A stretch of 64,000 nucleotides of DNA from Cerasibacillus terrae (GTDB lineage: Bacteria > Bacillota > Bacilli > Bacillales > Amphibacillaceae), in contig NZ_VDUW01000001.1 of NCBI RefSeq assembly GCF_008039555.1, forward strand, positions 434,001 to 498,000. The letters are read 5' to 3'. A program made the position numbers and the translations under genes. Positions within the stretch are counted from its first letter, which is position 1, and every line of letters starts with the position of its first letter. Below, piece after piece: positions 17,315-26,176 of the stretch. The notes below the pieces were generated by a model. The model saw nothing but the letters and a program-made list of their open reading frames with translations. It did not search any database and had not been told where the DNA came from.

Positions 17315-18451
17315 TTAGTTTTTATACTTATCTAATTTACCTCCTATAATTTCTCCAAATTGAAAACTAGATTGGTCTTCCGTTTTTTCATATTGCTTGA
17401 ACTCTTTTTCCTGTTCCTCTTCTTCTAATGCTCGAATACTTAGAGACATTCTTTCTTCTTCTTCATTTACTTCTAATACTTTAACTTGAACATCTTGACC
17501 TTCTTCTAATACTTCTTGAGGTGTTCCTATATGACGATTAGCAATTTGAGAAATATGTACTAAACCCTCAACACCAGGAATAACTTCAACAAAAGCACCA
17601 AAACTTACTAGTCTTTTTACTTTTCCTTCTAAAACATCACCAGATTTAACTTGTTCAGAAATGTTTTCCCATGGACCAGGAATAACATTCTTACGTGATA
17701 AAGAAATTCTTTCACTATCTCGATCAACAGAAAGCACTTCTACTTTTACTGTTTCGCCTTCTGAAACGATATCAGAAGCTTTTTCTACATGTTCATGAGC
17801 TAGTTCAGAAATGTGGACAAGTCCATCTATTCCACCTAGGTCAATAAATGCTCCAAAAGGTGTTAATTTGCTAACTGTTCCTTCTAAAACTTGTCCTTTT
17901 TCTAGCGATTGTAACACCGCTTCTTTTTCTTTTTCAGCTTTTTCCTCTGCGATTGCTCTATGCGAAAGAATAACACGATTTGTAGAACGATCTAAGTCAA
18001 CTATCTTTACTGCTAATGTTTTTCCTTTGTATTCAGAGAAGTCCTCCACAAAATAAGTTTCAACTAAAGATGCTGGGATAAATCCTCGGACACCAACATC
18101 AGTAACAAGTCCACCTTTTACAACATCTTTCACTTCTGTTTCAAAGACTTCATCATTTTCAAGTTTTTGTTCTAATTCTACCCATGCTTTATCAGCATCG
18201 ACAGCTTTTTTGGAAAGAATAATTTTATCATCTTCTTTTTTCTTAATCATTAACGAAAGTTCATCCCCCTCATTAATGATTTCACTAGGAGTTTCAACAT
18301 GAAGATTTGATAATTCGCTAATTGGGACAATCCCTTCTGTTTTATACCCAATGTCAACAAGTACTTGTTTTTCTTCCAGTTTTACTACAGTTCCTGTAAC
18401 TGTATCCCCTACATTAAGATCAGGCAATTCTTTGTTTAGCTCATCCATCAT
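17315..18451 (-). CDS. ypfD: S1-domain RNA-binding protein YpfD
   Basis: YpfD (378 residues) is the Bacillus homologue of ribosomal protein S1 and carries four S1 domains. They begin near residues 16 (GDTVTGTVVKLEEKQVLVDI), 102, 187 (GQVLEGTVSKLTPFGAFIDL) and 272 (GDVLEGKVKRLVSFGAFVEV). The FGAF and GLVHISE signatures mark the third and fourth. It is not an essential ribosomal protein in B. subtilis. AAGGAGG precedes the ATG. In other Bacillaceae the upstream gene is plsC, which is broken here. Confidence 0.93.
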   Translation of the reverse strand: MMDELNKELPDLNVGDTVTGTVVKLEEKQVLVDIGYKTEGIVPISELSNLHVETPSEIINEGDELSLMIKKKEDDKIILSKKAVDADKAWVELEQKLENDEVFETEVKDVVKGGLVTDVGVRGFIPASLVETYFVEDFSEYKGKTLAVKIVDLDRSTNRVILSHRAIAEEKAEKEKEAVLQSLEKGQVLEGTVSKLTPFGAFIDLGGIDGLVHISELAHEHVEKASDIVSEGETVKVEVLSVDRDSERISLSRKNVIPGPWENISEQVKSGDVLEGKVKRLVSFGAFVEVIPGVEGLVHISQIANRHIGTPQEVLEEGQDVQVKVLEVNEEEERMSLSIRALEEEEQEKEFKQYEKTEDQSSFQFGEIIGGKLDKYKN

Positions 18452-18559
18452 TTTTCCTCCTTCGACAAAACGAATGTAACAAAATTAGTCCATTTCTTTT
18501 TAAAAAAATATCCTCTCTTAATAACTTCTAACAATTGTATATATTTGTCAAGCAAATTA

Positions 18560-18868
18560 TTAAGAATGGTGAAATAATTTACCAATTTCTTGCATAATTG
18601 TGTCTGCAGCCTCTTCGGGACTTGCTCTTCGACCACGAAAACCGTCCATTTTAACAGGTTTTCCTTATGTAACTGTTAAACGCCTGAAAGGTTTATATTT
18701 TCCTTCTATTCCAACAACTGGTGGGTCAAGATTAGAAATATGATTCGAACAAATAATTACAGGCCTATTTTTAGGAATATTTTCTTTTCCATATACTTTG
18801 ATTCGATATAATTGATAGAAGATGATGGATACATTTATTTTCGCAATTTTATAAAGGTTTATCTTTAT
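18560..18868 (-). pseudogene. plsC: plsC remnant (1-acyl-glycerol-3-phosphate acyltransferase), deleted and interrupted
   Basis: A single frame of 103 codons encodes both ends of PlsC. The N-terminal half gives LYRIKVYGKENIPKNRPV and the acyltransferase motif SNHISNLDPPVVG (NHxxxxD). It then jumps, near 18698-18710, to the usual C-terminal string YKPFRRLTVT. An in-frame TAA at 18665-18667 takes the place where the family has tyrosine or phenylalanine before GKP. After it, GRRASPEEAADTIMQEIGKL is intact up to the natural stop. Roughly 90 central codons, including the FPEGTRS region, are missing, and the likely initiation codon reads ATA. It lies in its ancestral place between cmk and ypfD. The enzyme cannot be made from this copy. 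Confidence 0.9.
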
Positions 18869-18875
18869 GTCACAC

Positions 18876-19562
18876 CTATCGCTTTAAGACATGATAAGCT
18901 TCTTCTAATATAAGTTCTGCTACTTGTTTGATTGATTGATTTGTTGTATCAATCTCAATTGCATCTTCTGCCTTTACTAAAGGAGAAACCTTTCTACTTG
19001 AATCGATTTGATCTCTCTTTCTAATTTCATTTTTAATTTCTTCTAAATCAGATGGGATTCCTTTTCTCCTATTTTCCTTAAACCGTCTTTTAGCCCGTTC
19101 ATCTACAGAAGCCACTAAAAATATTTTTACTTCAGCATTTGGAAGAACATATGTACCTATATCTCGCCCATCCATCACAACTCCACCTTGTTTTGCAAAA
19201 GATTGTTGGCGGTTCACCATCTCCTGTCTAATCTTAGGTAGTTTAGCAATGTAAGACACGTGATTGGTTACTTGTTGTGACCGAATTTGTAGTGTTACGT
19301 CTTCTCCATCTAAGAAAACTTGTTGTCCCTCTTTTGCCTGTTTGAGTTTAATTACTGTCTGTTCTAGTAATTGTGTTAATTGTGCTTCATTATCTAAAGG
19401 AATAGAATGTGCTAATGCTTTTAAAGTGATAGCTCGGTACATTGCACCTGTATCAATATATATATAAGATAACTCTTGTGCTACCAATTTCGCAACGGTA
19501 CTCTTTCCAGCCGCGGCTGGCCCATCAATTGCAATTTTAATTGTATGTCTGTTAACCAACAT
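18876..19562 (-). CDS. cmk: Cytidylate kinase
   Basis: Cmk (228 residues) phosphorylates CMP and dCMP to the diphosphates. The P-loop GPAAAGKSTVAKLVA begins near residue 13, followed by IDTGAMYRAITLKAL. The CMP-binding MDGRDIGTYVLPNAEVK lies near 128 and RAKRRFKENR near 153. The second of two ATG codons is chosen because the first overlaps the AGAGGA ribosome site. The stop codon comes eight bases before the start of the plsC remnant, so cmk-plsC-ypfD was once a compact operon. Confidence 0.97.
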   Translation of the reverse strand: MLVNRHTIKIAIDGPAAAGKSTVAKLVAQELSYIYIDTGAMYRAITLKALAHSIPLDNEAQLTQLLEQTVIKLKQAKEGQQVFLDGEDVTLQIRSQQVTNHVSYIAKLPKIRQEMVNRQQSFAKQGGVVMDGRDIGTYVLPNAEVKIFLVASVDERAKRRFKENRRKGIPSDLEEIKNEIRKRDQIDSSRKVSPLVKAEDAIEIDTTNQSIKQVAELILEEAYHVLKR

Positions 19563-19660
19563 AGTCATTCCTCTCTTGTCGTCAAAAAATATTTCTATGA
19601 AATAAACTCGTTATTATCATATCATACTCAATTAATCATAAACATTTAAAATCATGCTCT

Positions 19661-20332
19661 TTAAAGCTTTTTCTCTCTTATCCGTTGCCGTTGAACATGA
19701 AAACAATATTGTGTTAGTTGTTGTTCTTGTTTCATACTTAAATCATTAAATTTCACAGAACCAATTTGAATGGGATCTTCTGGTTTCGGTATACGAACAA
19801 TCTTTCCTTCAAAATTCATGTATTCAATATTCTTTTCATTCTTTAAAAGGACAAGCCATATAGAAACAGCCTCATCTAATATTAATGTAACTCCTTGTGG
19901 AACAATCATGGCAAGCCCACCTGCACTGATATCTGTTGTAACGGTCGTAAATGGCGAGACTTCTCCCTTTTGATGATGTATTGCCAAATCTAGCGTCGTT
20001 TTAACACGTACAAATTGACGTCTTTGAATACGTTTTATATCGTCTTCCTTAGGGCTTGCTATAACTAATACCGGTAATTCCAAGTTCTTCTTTTTTAGTA
20101 TTTTTGTTTTAAATTGAAAAATATCGTGGTTCCCAGTAGAGTCTTTTTTCAAGAAAGTTACTAACAATTTTGATCCATTAGGTAAAATAGTTGTCTTGTT
20201 TGTTTTTTCTTCAATAGGAAGTGTTATAAAAAAATAATCTTCACTTTTTTCGATTATTTTACTATTATATTTAAGCGTAGTATCTGATCGTTCTTCATAT
20301 CGCTGTAATGTTATCATTGTACCAATTTTCAT
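19661..20332 (-). CDS. ypfA: PilZ-domain c-di-GMP receptor YpfA (MotI-type)
   Basis: YpfA (223 residues) has an N-terminal YcgR-like beta domain (1-95) and a C-terminal PilZ domain. The c-di-GMP-binding motifs are visible: RRQFVR near residue 103 (RxxxR), and TDISAGGLAM near 134 (DxSxxG). In B. subtilis this protein (MotI, DgrA) binds c-di-GMP and acts on the flagellar stator to stop motility. The presence of cheR suggests the cell is motile, which would fit. Position between cmk and ypeB is as in B. subtilis. Confidence 0.92.
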   Translation of the reverse strand: MKIGTMITLQRYEERSDTTLKYNSKIIEKSEDYFFITLPIEEKTNKTTILPNGSKLLVTFLKKDSTGNHDIFQFKTKILKKKNLELPVLVIASPKEDDIKRIQRRQFVRVKTTLDLAIHHQKGEVSPFTTVTTDISAGGLAMIVPQGVTLILDEAVSIWLVLLKNEKNIEYMNFEGKIVRIPKPEDPIQIGSVKFNDLSMKQEQQLTQYCFHVQRQRIREKKL

Positions 20333-20390
20333 AGGAAGTTCCCCTTTGCCATACCCTTTTTAGACAATATATGTCTATTATTACAGATTA

Positions 20391-20422
20391 ATAAAAAAAA
20401 GGAAAGGCAATAAAACCCTTCC
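20391..20422 (-). terminator. Terminator of sleB-ypeB
   Basis: On the minus strand GGAAGGG and CCTTTCC pair immediately after the ypeB stop codon and are followed by eight T residues. Confidence 0.85.
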
Positions 20423-21763
20423 TTACATTCCAGAATAATTCATTTCCGAACTACCTAATTTTTCCACTTTTTCTTCCTTACCGTTCATTGCATTAATGAA
20501 AATCCGGTAAGTTTCGTCACCATAGGTTCCTAAAAATTCATATGTTAGTACCTCTTCTCCTAGTTCATTACGAATAACCGCCAAAGAGTCCTCCAATATT
20601 TCCACATTTTTATTTACTTTTTGTAGTGCTTCATCCTTTGTTAGATCAGGTGTTGGTATATCTCTTTCTTTATGATTGATGAAATAGTTTTTTGTTGTAA
20701 GCCCTAATATATCACCGTTATCAAGTGCAATTTTAACTTCTAATGAATCAGGATAAATTTTCACATCATCTTCTTCATAAATAAATGAATATACTCCAAT
20801 CTGCTTATATTCCGTGCTTTGATAAAGGGACATATTTTTAAAATCATTCTCTTCAATATATTTTTTTGCTCGTTCAAACCCTTCATTTAAACTTAATTCT
20901 TTCTTTTCAATCGGTCGTTCAATTAGTAAGGATATGGGATGGCCTCCATGTACAGACATATCCAAATATGCTCGTTTATCTTTTCCTTCATAAGAAAGCG
21001 TATATAAAGGGGTATCAGACCCTTCACCACTTTGAGATAGCTGGATATCTTTGTGATCTTTGATATTAAATAGTTTCTTCCCATACGTGATGGCATTTTT
21101 CTTTGATATTTTCTTTCCATCTAGGTTTGTTAAATCTTGTTTTTTTCCTATCTCTCCAATAATAGGGGAGTCCATATTTGTTTCTGCATAGCCTTCTACT
21201 TTCTTTTCTACCGTTTTAAAACCATCAATAATGGTATTATCTAGTGGTTCCTCTTGTGTAGCAAGTGCTAACTCAACATCCATCCAACGTAAATCATTTT
21301 CAAGCACAGCATGCTGTACTTGACGTAGTTCATTTTTAATTTCCTTCGATTGTTCATACAAGTCCTTTAAAGAGGCTACTTCTTTATCGGAAAGGGGCTC
21401 TTTATCTAAGTCCCTAACTGCAGTTCTGTACGTAAAGTCTCCAATATTCGAAAGGAATTCTTCTGTCTTATTGAATGGAAGCAAAGACAATGGTAATTGA
21501 CCTACATTTGCTAATGCTTCTGATGATATTCTCCAAATTTCAACCAGTTGAGGAGATAAACTTGACTTCGAATTCATTGCTAATGATGTTCCGATTTTAT
21601 CATGTAGTAGATCTGTATAATATGTTAATTCATGAAATGAACGCTGATAGGAGTTTTCTGCTTGAATTAAAACAGCATTTTTATCTTGGTGTTCTTTATA
21701 ACCCCAAAAAGATGTTCCTAAGACCCCAATCGTTAACACAACGATAAGTATGGAACGTAACAT
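20423..21763 (-). CDS. ypeB: Germination protein YpeB
   Basis: YpeB (447 residues) is a forespore protein that stabilises and localises the cortex hydrolase SleB in the spore. It has an N-terminal membrane anchor (about 1-20) and the conserved segment SFHELTYYTDLLHDKIGTS. Two or three PepSY-like repeats follow in the C-terminal half, for example ITYGKKLFNIKD and LTKDEALQKVNKNVEIL. The ATG at 21763 is chosen over an upstream TTG because the AAAGG site overlaps the latter. It forms an operon with sleB (15 bases apart) and is normally made under sigma-G. Confidence 0.95.
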   Translation of the reverse strand: MLRSILIVVLTIGVLGTSFWGYKEHQDKNAVLIQAENSYQRSFHELTYYTDLLHDKIGTSLAMNSKSSLSPQLVEIWRISSEALANVGQLPLSLLPFNKTEEFLSNIGDFTYRTAVRDLDKEPLSDKEVASLKDLYEQSKEIKNELRQVQHAVLENDLRWMDVELALATQEEPLDNTIIDGFKTVEKKVEGYAETNMDSPIIGEIGKKQDLTNLDGKKISKKNAITYGKKLFNIKDHKDIQLSQSGEGSDTPLYTLSYEGKDKRAYLDMSVHGGHPISLLIERPIEKKELSLNEGFERAKKYIEENDFKNMSLYQSTEYKQIGVYSFIYEEDDVKIYPDSLEVKIALDNGDILGLTTKNYFINHKERDIPTPDLTKDEALQKVNKNVEILEDSLAVIRNELGEEVLTYEFLGTYGDETYRIFINAMNGKEEKVEKLGSSEMNYSGM

Positions 21764-21777
21764 TTTTATCAACCTTT

Positions 21778-22608
21778 CTATTTACAAAATATATGTTTCC
21801 CTATTTTCTTAATTTGTGGTCTGGTCCAAATCCATTCAGATGTAGCTGTATCTGGATTAAAATAGTAAAGGGCATTTCCAGATGGATCCCAACCATTAAT
21901 AGCATCTAAAACAGCTCGTCTCGATGTGTCATTAGGGGTTAACCAGATTTGTCCATCAGCAACCGCAGTAAATGCACGTGGCTCAAAAATTACACCAGAA
22001 ATAGTATTTGGAAAAGTTGGGCTTTGTACTCGATTTAAAATGACTGCAGCTACTGCAACCTGACCTTCATAAGGTTCCCCCCTTGCCTCTCCATGTACAG
22101 CATTAGATAGTAATGTGATATCATTTTGAGAATATCCATTAGGTACATTTACTGCAGGGGTTGCCTGATTTGCTTGATTTGATGTATTCTCATTCGCTTG
22201 TCCCTGATTCTTTGTTTTGGTGGATTCATTCTCTTTTGTCCCACCATAATGGCTAAACTTTTTACCGCTATAAATCTTCTCTTTAACATATTGCTCATTG
22301 TACTTACTTGCTTTTGCTAATTTTTGTTTTGTCGTCGTACCTGCTAAGCCATCGATTTCTAATCCAAATTCATACTGGAAATTCCGTAAGGCCCAATATG
22401 TACTCCAACCAAAAACTCCATCAATTTCCTTGTTATAAAAACCTAAATATTGTAATCGAGCTTGCAATTCAATCACATCATCTCCAACAGCACCATGTTG
22501 AACAACTTGCGAGCTAAATGCATTTACTGGTTTACTTGGATAGGCATAATGAAGAACACTTAGTAACGTAACAACAACAATAACTTGAAATATTCTGTTA
22601 GATAACAT
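21778..22608 (-). CDS. sleB: Spore cortex-lytic enzyme SleB
   Basis: SleB (276 residues) is a lytic transglycosylase that degrades cortex peptidoglycan at germination, acting on muramic-delta-lactam-containing glycan. A signal peptide (1-30) is followed by a peptidoglycan-binding domain (about 37-95, DVIELQARLQYLGFYN). A Gln/Asn/Thr-rich linker (about 125-150) then leads to the hydrolase domain, with the catalytic glutamate in HGEARGEPYEGQVAVAAV. The C-terminus WIWTRPQIKKIGKHIFCK is typical. YpeB, its partner, is encoded next. Confidence 0.97.
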   Translation of the reverse strand: MLSNRIFQVIVVVTLLSVLHYAYPSKPVNAFSSQVVQHGAVGDDVIELQARLQYLGFYNKEIDGVFGWSTYWALRNFQYEFGLEIDGLAGTTTKQKLAKASKYNEQYVKEKIYSGKKFSHYGGTKENESTKTKNQGQANENTSNQANQATPAVNVPNGYSQNDITLLSNAVHGEARGEPYEGQVAVAAVILNRVQSPTFPNTISGVIFEPRAFTAVADGQIWLTPNDTSRRAVLDAINGWDPSGNALYYFNPDTATSEWIWTRPQIKKIGKHIFCK

Positions 22609-22733
22609 GTTTTACCTCCATATAACTCATTCATGTGTTATCTATTTTTCGAAAAAATGATATTTTTATTCATGAATATACGAATTGATTTAACACAATA
22701 ATAATATTTTCTATCTTTCAAACTAAGAAAACA

Positions 22734-22762
22734 AAAAGATCACTGTTTTAATAACAGTGATT
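22734..22762 (-). terminator. Terminator downstream of prsW
   Basis: On the minus strand ATCACTGTT and AACAGTGAT form a stem with a short loop, followed by CTTTTT. It separates prsW from sleB. Confidence 0.8.
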
Positions 22763-22763
22763 A

Positions 22764-22877
22764 TGCATTATTTATTGTATTAGATTATTCTCGCATCCTT
22801 TGATACTGATACGATTTCATCTTTTTTTACAAATAATCTTCCGATAGCATCATTTTTTAGAAAACTGCTTTAAATGA
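22764..22877 (-). other. Short open frame after prsW, possible gene-end remnant
   Basis: On the minus strand, just after the prsW stop, a frame without a start codon reads NDAIGRLFVKKDEIVSVSKDA (shortened) and ends at a TAA, ahead of the prsW terminator. The amino-acid pattern looks coding-like, but the frame is only about 28 codons long after the preceding stop. It may be the tail of a lost gene or an extended prsW end. I do not recognise the family. Confidence 0.25.
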
Positions 22878-23519
22878 TTAACTTATAGGATGCCGAGAAG
22901 CTAATTTTATACGGTATATTCCTATTCCCCATAAACAGATCATAAATGGTATTAAAACTAGTAGCCAGTTTTCCGATGTTTTTAAAATGAAATTATATGT
23001 ACCATGTAATATAAATGGTAATAAAAGTGCTAAAAAAATATTCCACTTTTGTCTTTTCTGAATAATTTTCGCCATTCCAAAGTGATAGCCCATCATAACT
23101 CCGAATAAAGCATGAGATGATACAGGAAAAATTGCTCTTGTTAATGCGTATTCTATTCCATTACTAAGTAAATACAATATATTTTCAACAGTCGCAAAGC
23201 CAAGGCTAATAGCTACAGCATAAATTATTCCATCATAATGTGTATCAAACTCCGTATGTTGATATACAACATACATAAATACAAACCATTTAAAAAATTC
23301 CTCTGTTAATCCACTTATAATAAAAGCGTGAACAAACGAACCTAAAAATAGTTCTGTTTTAAATGTGTACTGAACAAACATTAGAGGAAAAACGAGTAAT
23401 GCGCCAAAGATAAAGGTACGTATAATTAAAGTTAGTGGTTCTGTATAATAATCTCTTAAGTAAAAATATGCCATTAAGGCAATTGCAGGAGCTATAGCAG
23501 CTGATAGAATGGCAATCAT
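22878..23519 (-). CDS. prsW: Intramembrane protease PrsW
   Basis: PrsW (213 residues) is a membrane-embedded protease that makes the first cut in the anti-sigma factor RsiW, releasing sigma-W after membrane stress. About six to eight hydrophobic segments are visible. The signature glutamates lie in LTEEFFKWFVF near residue 71. The paired histidine segments are SSHALFGVMMGYHFG near 136 and LHGTYNF near 172. It sits between sleB and ypdA as in B. subtilis (ypdC). Confidence 0.94.
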   Translation of the reverse strand: MIAILSAAIAPAIALMAYFYLRDYYTEPLTLIIRTFIFGALLVFPLMFVQYTFKTELFLGSFVHAFIISGLTEEFFKWFVFMYVVYQHTEFDTHYDGIIYAVAISLGFATVENILYLLSNGIEYALTRAIFPVSSHALFGVMMGYHFGMAKIIQKRQKWNIFLALLLPFILHGTYNFILKTSENWLLVLIPFMICLWGIGIYRIKLASRHPIS

Positions 23520-23584
23520 AATCGATAAACCTCATTCCTATTTATTACTAATAATTAAAGCTTATCATGTATATGAATGGAATT

Positions 23585-23608
23585 GAATATAATTTTTAAA
23601 TTATATTC
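23585..23608. repeat. 24-base perfect palindrome upstream of prsW
   Basis: GAATATAATTT and AAATTATATTC flank a TT centre with no mismatch. It lies about 65 bases upstream of the prsW start codon, next to the ypdA terminator, so it may be an operator or just AT-rich symmetry. Confidence 0.4.
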
Positions 23609-23620
23609 TAAAAATGAAAA

Positions 23621-23650
23621 AAATAGCAAGCTTAAAAGCATGCTATTTTT
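23621..23650 (-). terminator. Terminator of ypdA
   Basis: AAATAGCA(A/T)GCTT pairs with AAGC(A/T)TGCTATTT, with T runs on both sides; it begins four bases after the ypdA stop codon. Confidence 0.8.
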
Positions 23651-23654
23651 AAAA

Positions 23655-24644
23655 TTAATGGTTTACTTTTTCCTTGTTAGCGATATTTTCGGCGATTGCT
23701 CCTCCATGGAAACGCCCGTTTTCTATAAAAATGGCATTATTATCATTTCCAGAGGCTACCACACCAGCTACATATAAATTTGAAATATTTGTTTCTAAAG
23801 TATGTTCATTATATAATGGCTTCCCAGTTATTTCATCAATTATTACACCAGCATTTTGTAGTAATGTAACATCGGGTCGATATCCAGTCATCGCAAAGAC
23901 AAAATCATTTTTAACACGATGCTCTGTTCCATTCACTTCATAGAAAACCTCTGTTTCGGTTATTTTTGTAATAGTTGCATTAAATTCCATTTGAACAATT
24001 TCTTTTCGAACAAGTGAGGCAAAATCTGGTAAAATCCATGGTTTAATACTTTTAGAATATGTGCTTCCACGATATAGAACAGTAATATTTGCACCTGCAT
24101 TATGAAGTTCCAAGGCGGCATCTACTGCAGAATTTTTCCCACCGATAATAACGACATCTTTATCATAATATGGATGTCCTTCTTTAAAATAATGTGACAC
24201 TTTTTTTAAGTTTTCTCCAGGAATGTTCATGTAATTTGGCTGATCATAATATCCCGTAGCAATAACAACATGCTCGGCGGTATATTGTTGTTGGTCCCCT
24301 GTCTGATTTTTCGTTGTTATAGAGAATAGGCCTTCTTTTTTTGCAACATGCTCTACTTTTTCAAAAGTATGAACACGTAAATCCATTCGTTTGGCAACCT
24401 CACGATAATATGCTAAAGCTTGAATTCGTACTGGTTTTTGCCTTTCATTAATAAATGGCATACCTCCAATTTCTAGTCTATTACTAGAACTAAAAAATGT
24501 TTGATGTGTAGGAAAATGATAAATTGTATTAGCAATATTTCCCTTTTCTATAATTAGTGGCTGATATCCCTTTCCTTGTAGTTCAATAGCACAAGACATC
24601 CCACATGGGCCGCCTCCAATAATAATTATTTCTTCCTTTTGCAT
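23655..24644 (-). CDS. ypdA: YpdA, bacillithiol disulfide reductase (putative)
   Basis: YpdA (329 residues) is a flavoprotein of the pyridine nucleotide-disulfide oxidoreductase group that reduces bacillithiol disulfide with NADPH in Staphylococcus. FAD-binding GGGPCGMSCAIEL is at the N-terminus, with the cysteine that is catalytically important in the staphylococcal enzyme. The NADPH-binding VVIIGGKNSAVDAALEL lies near residue 165, and a C-terminal ATG-like segment (FAMTGYRPD) near 250. It is the next gene after gudB, as in B. subtilis. No redox CxxC pair is present, as expected for this subfamily. Confidence 0.93.
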   Translation of the reverse strand: MQKEEIIIIGGGPCGMSCAIELQGKGYQPLIIEKGNIANTIYHFPTHQTFFSSSNRLEIGGMPFINERQKPVRIQALAYYREVAKRMDLRVHTFEKVEHVAKKEGLFSITTKNQTGDQQQYTAEHVVIATGYYDQPNYMNIPGENLKKVSHYFKEGHPYYDKDVVIIGGKNSAVDAALELHNAGANITVLYRGSTYSKSIKPWILPDFASLVRKEIVQMEFNATITKITETEVFYEVNGTEHRVKNDFVFAMTGYRPDVTLLQNAGVIIDEITGKPLYNEHTLETNISNLYVAGVVASGNDNNAIFIENGRFHGGAIAENIANKEKVNH

Positions 24645-24676
24645 TGTTTAGCACTTCCTTTTATAATATGCACCAT

Positions 24677-24714
24677 AAAAAACTCTTATCTTATAGATAC
24701 GATAAGAGTTTTTT
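24677..24714. terminator. Bidirectional terminator of gudB
   Basis: AACTCTTATC and GATAAGAGTT form a ten-pair stem with A runs and T runs on either side; it lies between gudB and ypdA. Confidence 0.85.
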
Positions 24715-24758
24715 ATATTTTTATTTAAAGATATTTTTTTATTTTTTTATATTAACTA

Positions 24759-26039
24759 CTAAACCCAACCACGATATCGAGATGCTTCAGCAGTATTTCT
24801 TACACCAACCATATATGCTGCTAAACGCATATCAACACCTCTTGTTTGAGCTGTATCATAAATTGTATTAAATGCAGAAATCATTGTTTCATGAAGTTTT
24901 TTGTCAATTTCTTCTTCAGTCCAATAATATCCTTGGTTATTCTGAACCCATTCAAAATAGGATACTGTTACACCACCAGAAGATGCCAGCACATCTGGTA
25001 CCAAAAGAATGCCTCTTTCAGTAAGAATTTTTGTTGCTTCCATTGTTGTTGGTCCATTTGCAGCTTCGACAACAATGTTTGCTTTAATATTATGGGCATT
25101 TTTTTCGGTGATTTGATTTTCAACAGCTGCAGGAACTAGGATATCACAATCTAACTCTAGCATTTCATGATTAGTTATTGTGTCATCAAATAAAGTTGTT
25201 ACCGTTCCAAAGCTATCACGACGGTCCAATAGGTAATCAATATCCAAACCATCTGGATCATGCAAAGCTCCATATGCATCAGATATCGCAACGATTTTCG
25301 CACCTGCATCATATAAAAATTTAGAAAGAAAGCTACCGGCGTTTCCAAATCCTTGAATGACAACTCGGGCACCCTTTACATCGATACCACGTTTCTTCGC
25401 TGCTTCATTTATAGCAATTGTTACACCTTTAGCAGTAGCAGATTCTCTACCATGAGACCCTCCAAGAACAATCGGTTTCCCTGTAATAAATCCGGGACTA
25501 TTATATTCATCGATTCGGCTATATTCATCCATCATCCACGCCATTATTTGTGAGTTTGTAAACACATCTGGTGCTGGAATATCTTTCGTTGGTCCAACTA
25601 CTTGACTTAGTGCACGTACATATCCACGACTTAAACCTTCCAACTCACGGAATGACATTTCTCTTGGGTCGCAAATGATACCACCTTTTCCACCACCATA
25701 AGGTAGATCAACAATACCAGCTTTTAATGTCATCCAGATAGATAAGGCTTTTACTTCTTCTTCTGTAACATCCGGATGAAATCGTACACCACCTTTAGTT
25801 GGACCCACTGCATCATTATGTTGAGCACGATATCCTGTGAATACTTTAATTGAACCGTCATCCATACGCACTGGAATTCTTACAGTAATCATACGTACTG
25901 GATCTTTTAATAGTTGATATACCTCGTCTGGATAACCCAACTTACTTAACGCGGTTTTGATTACCGATCTGGTCGATGTTAAAATATTTATATTCTTTTT
26001 TTCTTCGTTCGTAGAATCTGCTGCTTTATCGGCTACCAT
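24759..26039 (-). CDS. gudB: NAD-dependent glutamate dehydrogenase
   Basis: This 426-residue enzyme oxidatively deaminates glutamate to 2-oxoglutarate. The glutamate-binding and catalytic segments are intact: KGGVRFHPDVTEEEVKALSIWM near residue 81 and the catalytic lysine in PYGGGKGGIICDPRE near 114. The Rossmann nucleotide site is VVIQGFGNAGSF near 223. Position upstream of ypdA and the N-terminal ILTSTRSVIKTAL match gudB rather than rocG. The inactivating 9-base duplication of domesticated B. subtilis gudB is not seen. It appears functional. Confidence 0.95.
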   Translation of the reverse strand: MVADKAADSTNEEKKNINILTSTRSVIKTALSKLGYPDEVYQLLKDPVRMITVRIPVRMDDGSIKVFTGYRAQHNDAVGPTKGGVRFHPDVTEEEVKALSIWMTLKAGIVDLPYGGGKGGIICDPREMSFRELEGLSRGYVRALSQVVGPTKDIPAPDVFTNSQIMAWMMDEYSRIDEYNSPGFITGKPIVLGGSHGRESATAKGVTIAINEAAKKRGIDVKGARVVIQGFGNAGSFLSKFLYDAGAKIVAISDAYGALHDPDGLDIDYLLDRRDSFGTVTTLFDDTITNHEMLELDCDILVPAAVENQITEKNAHNIKANIVVEAANGPTTMEATKILTERGILLVPDVLASSGGVTVSYFEWVQNNQGYYWTEEEIDKKLHETMISAFNTIYDTAQTRGVDMRLAAYMVGVRNTAEASRYRGWV

Positions 26040-26176
26040 GAATTTACCTCCTAAAATATCCTTTGAATATATAAAATCCTTTACTCATGCATTAGTATAC
26101 ACTTACATTATAATATTACAATTATATCTTCGCAATTAACAGGATTAATAATCTTCAATCCACTATTTTTTTGAGT

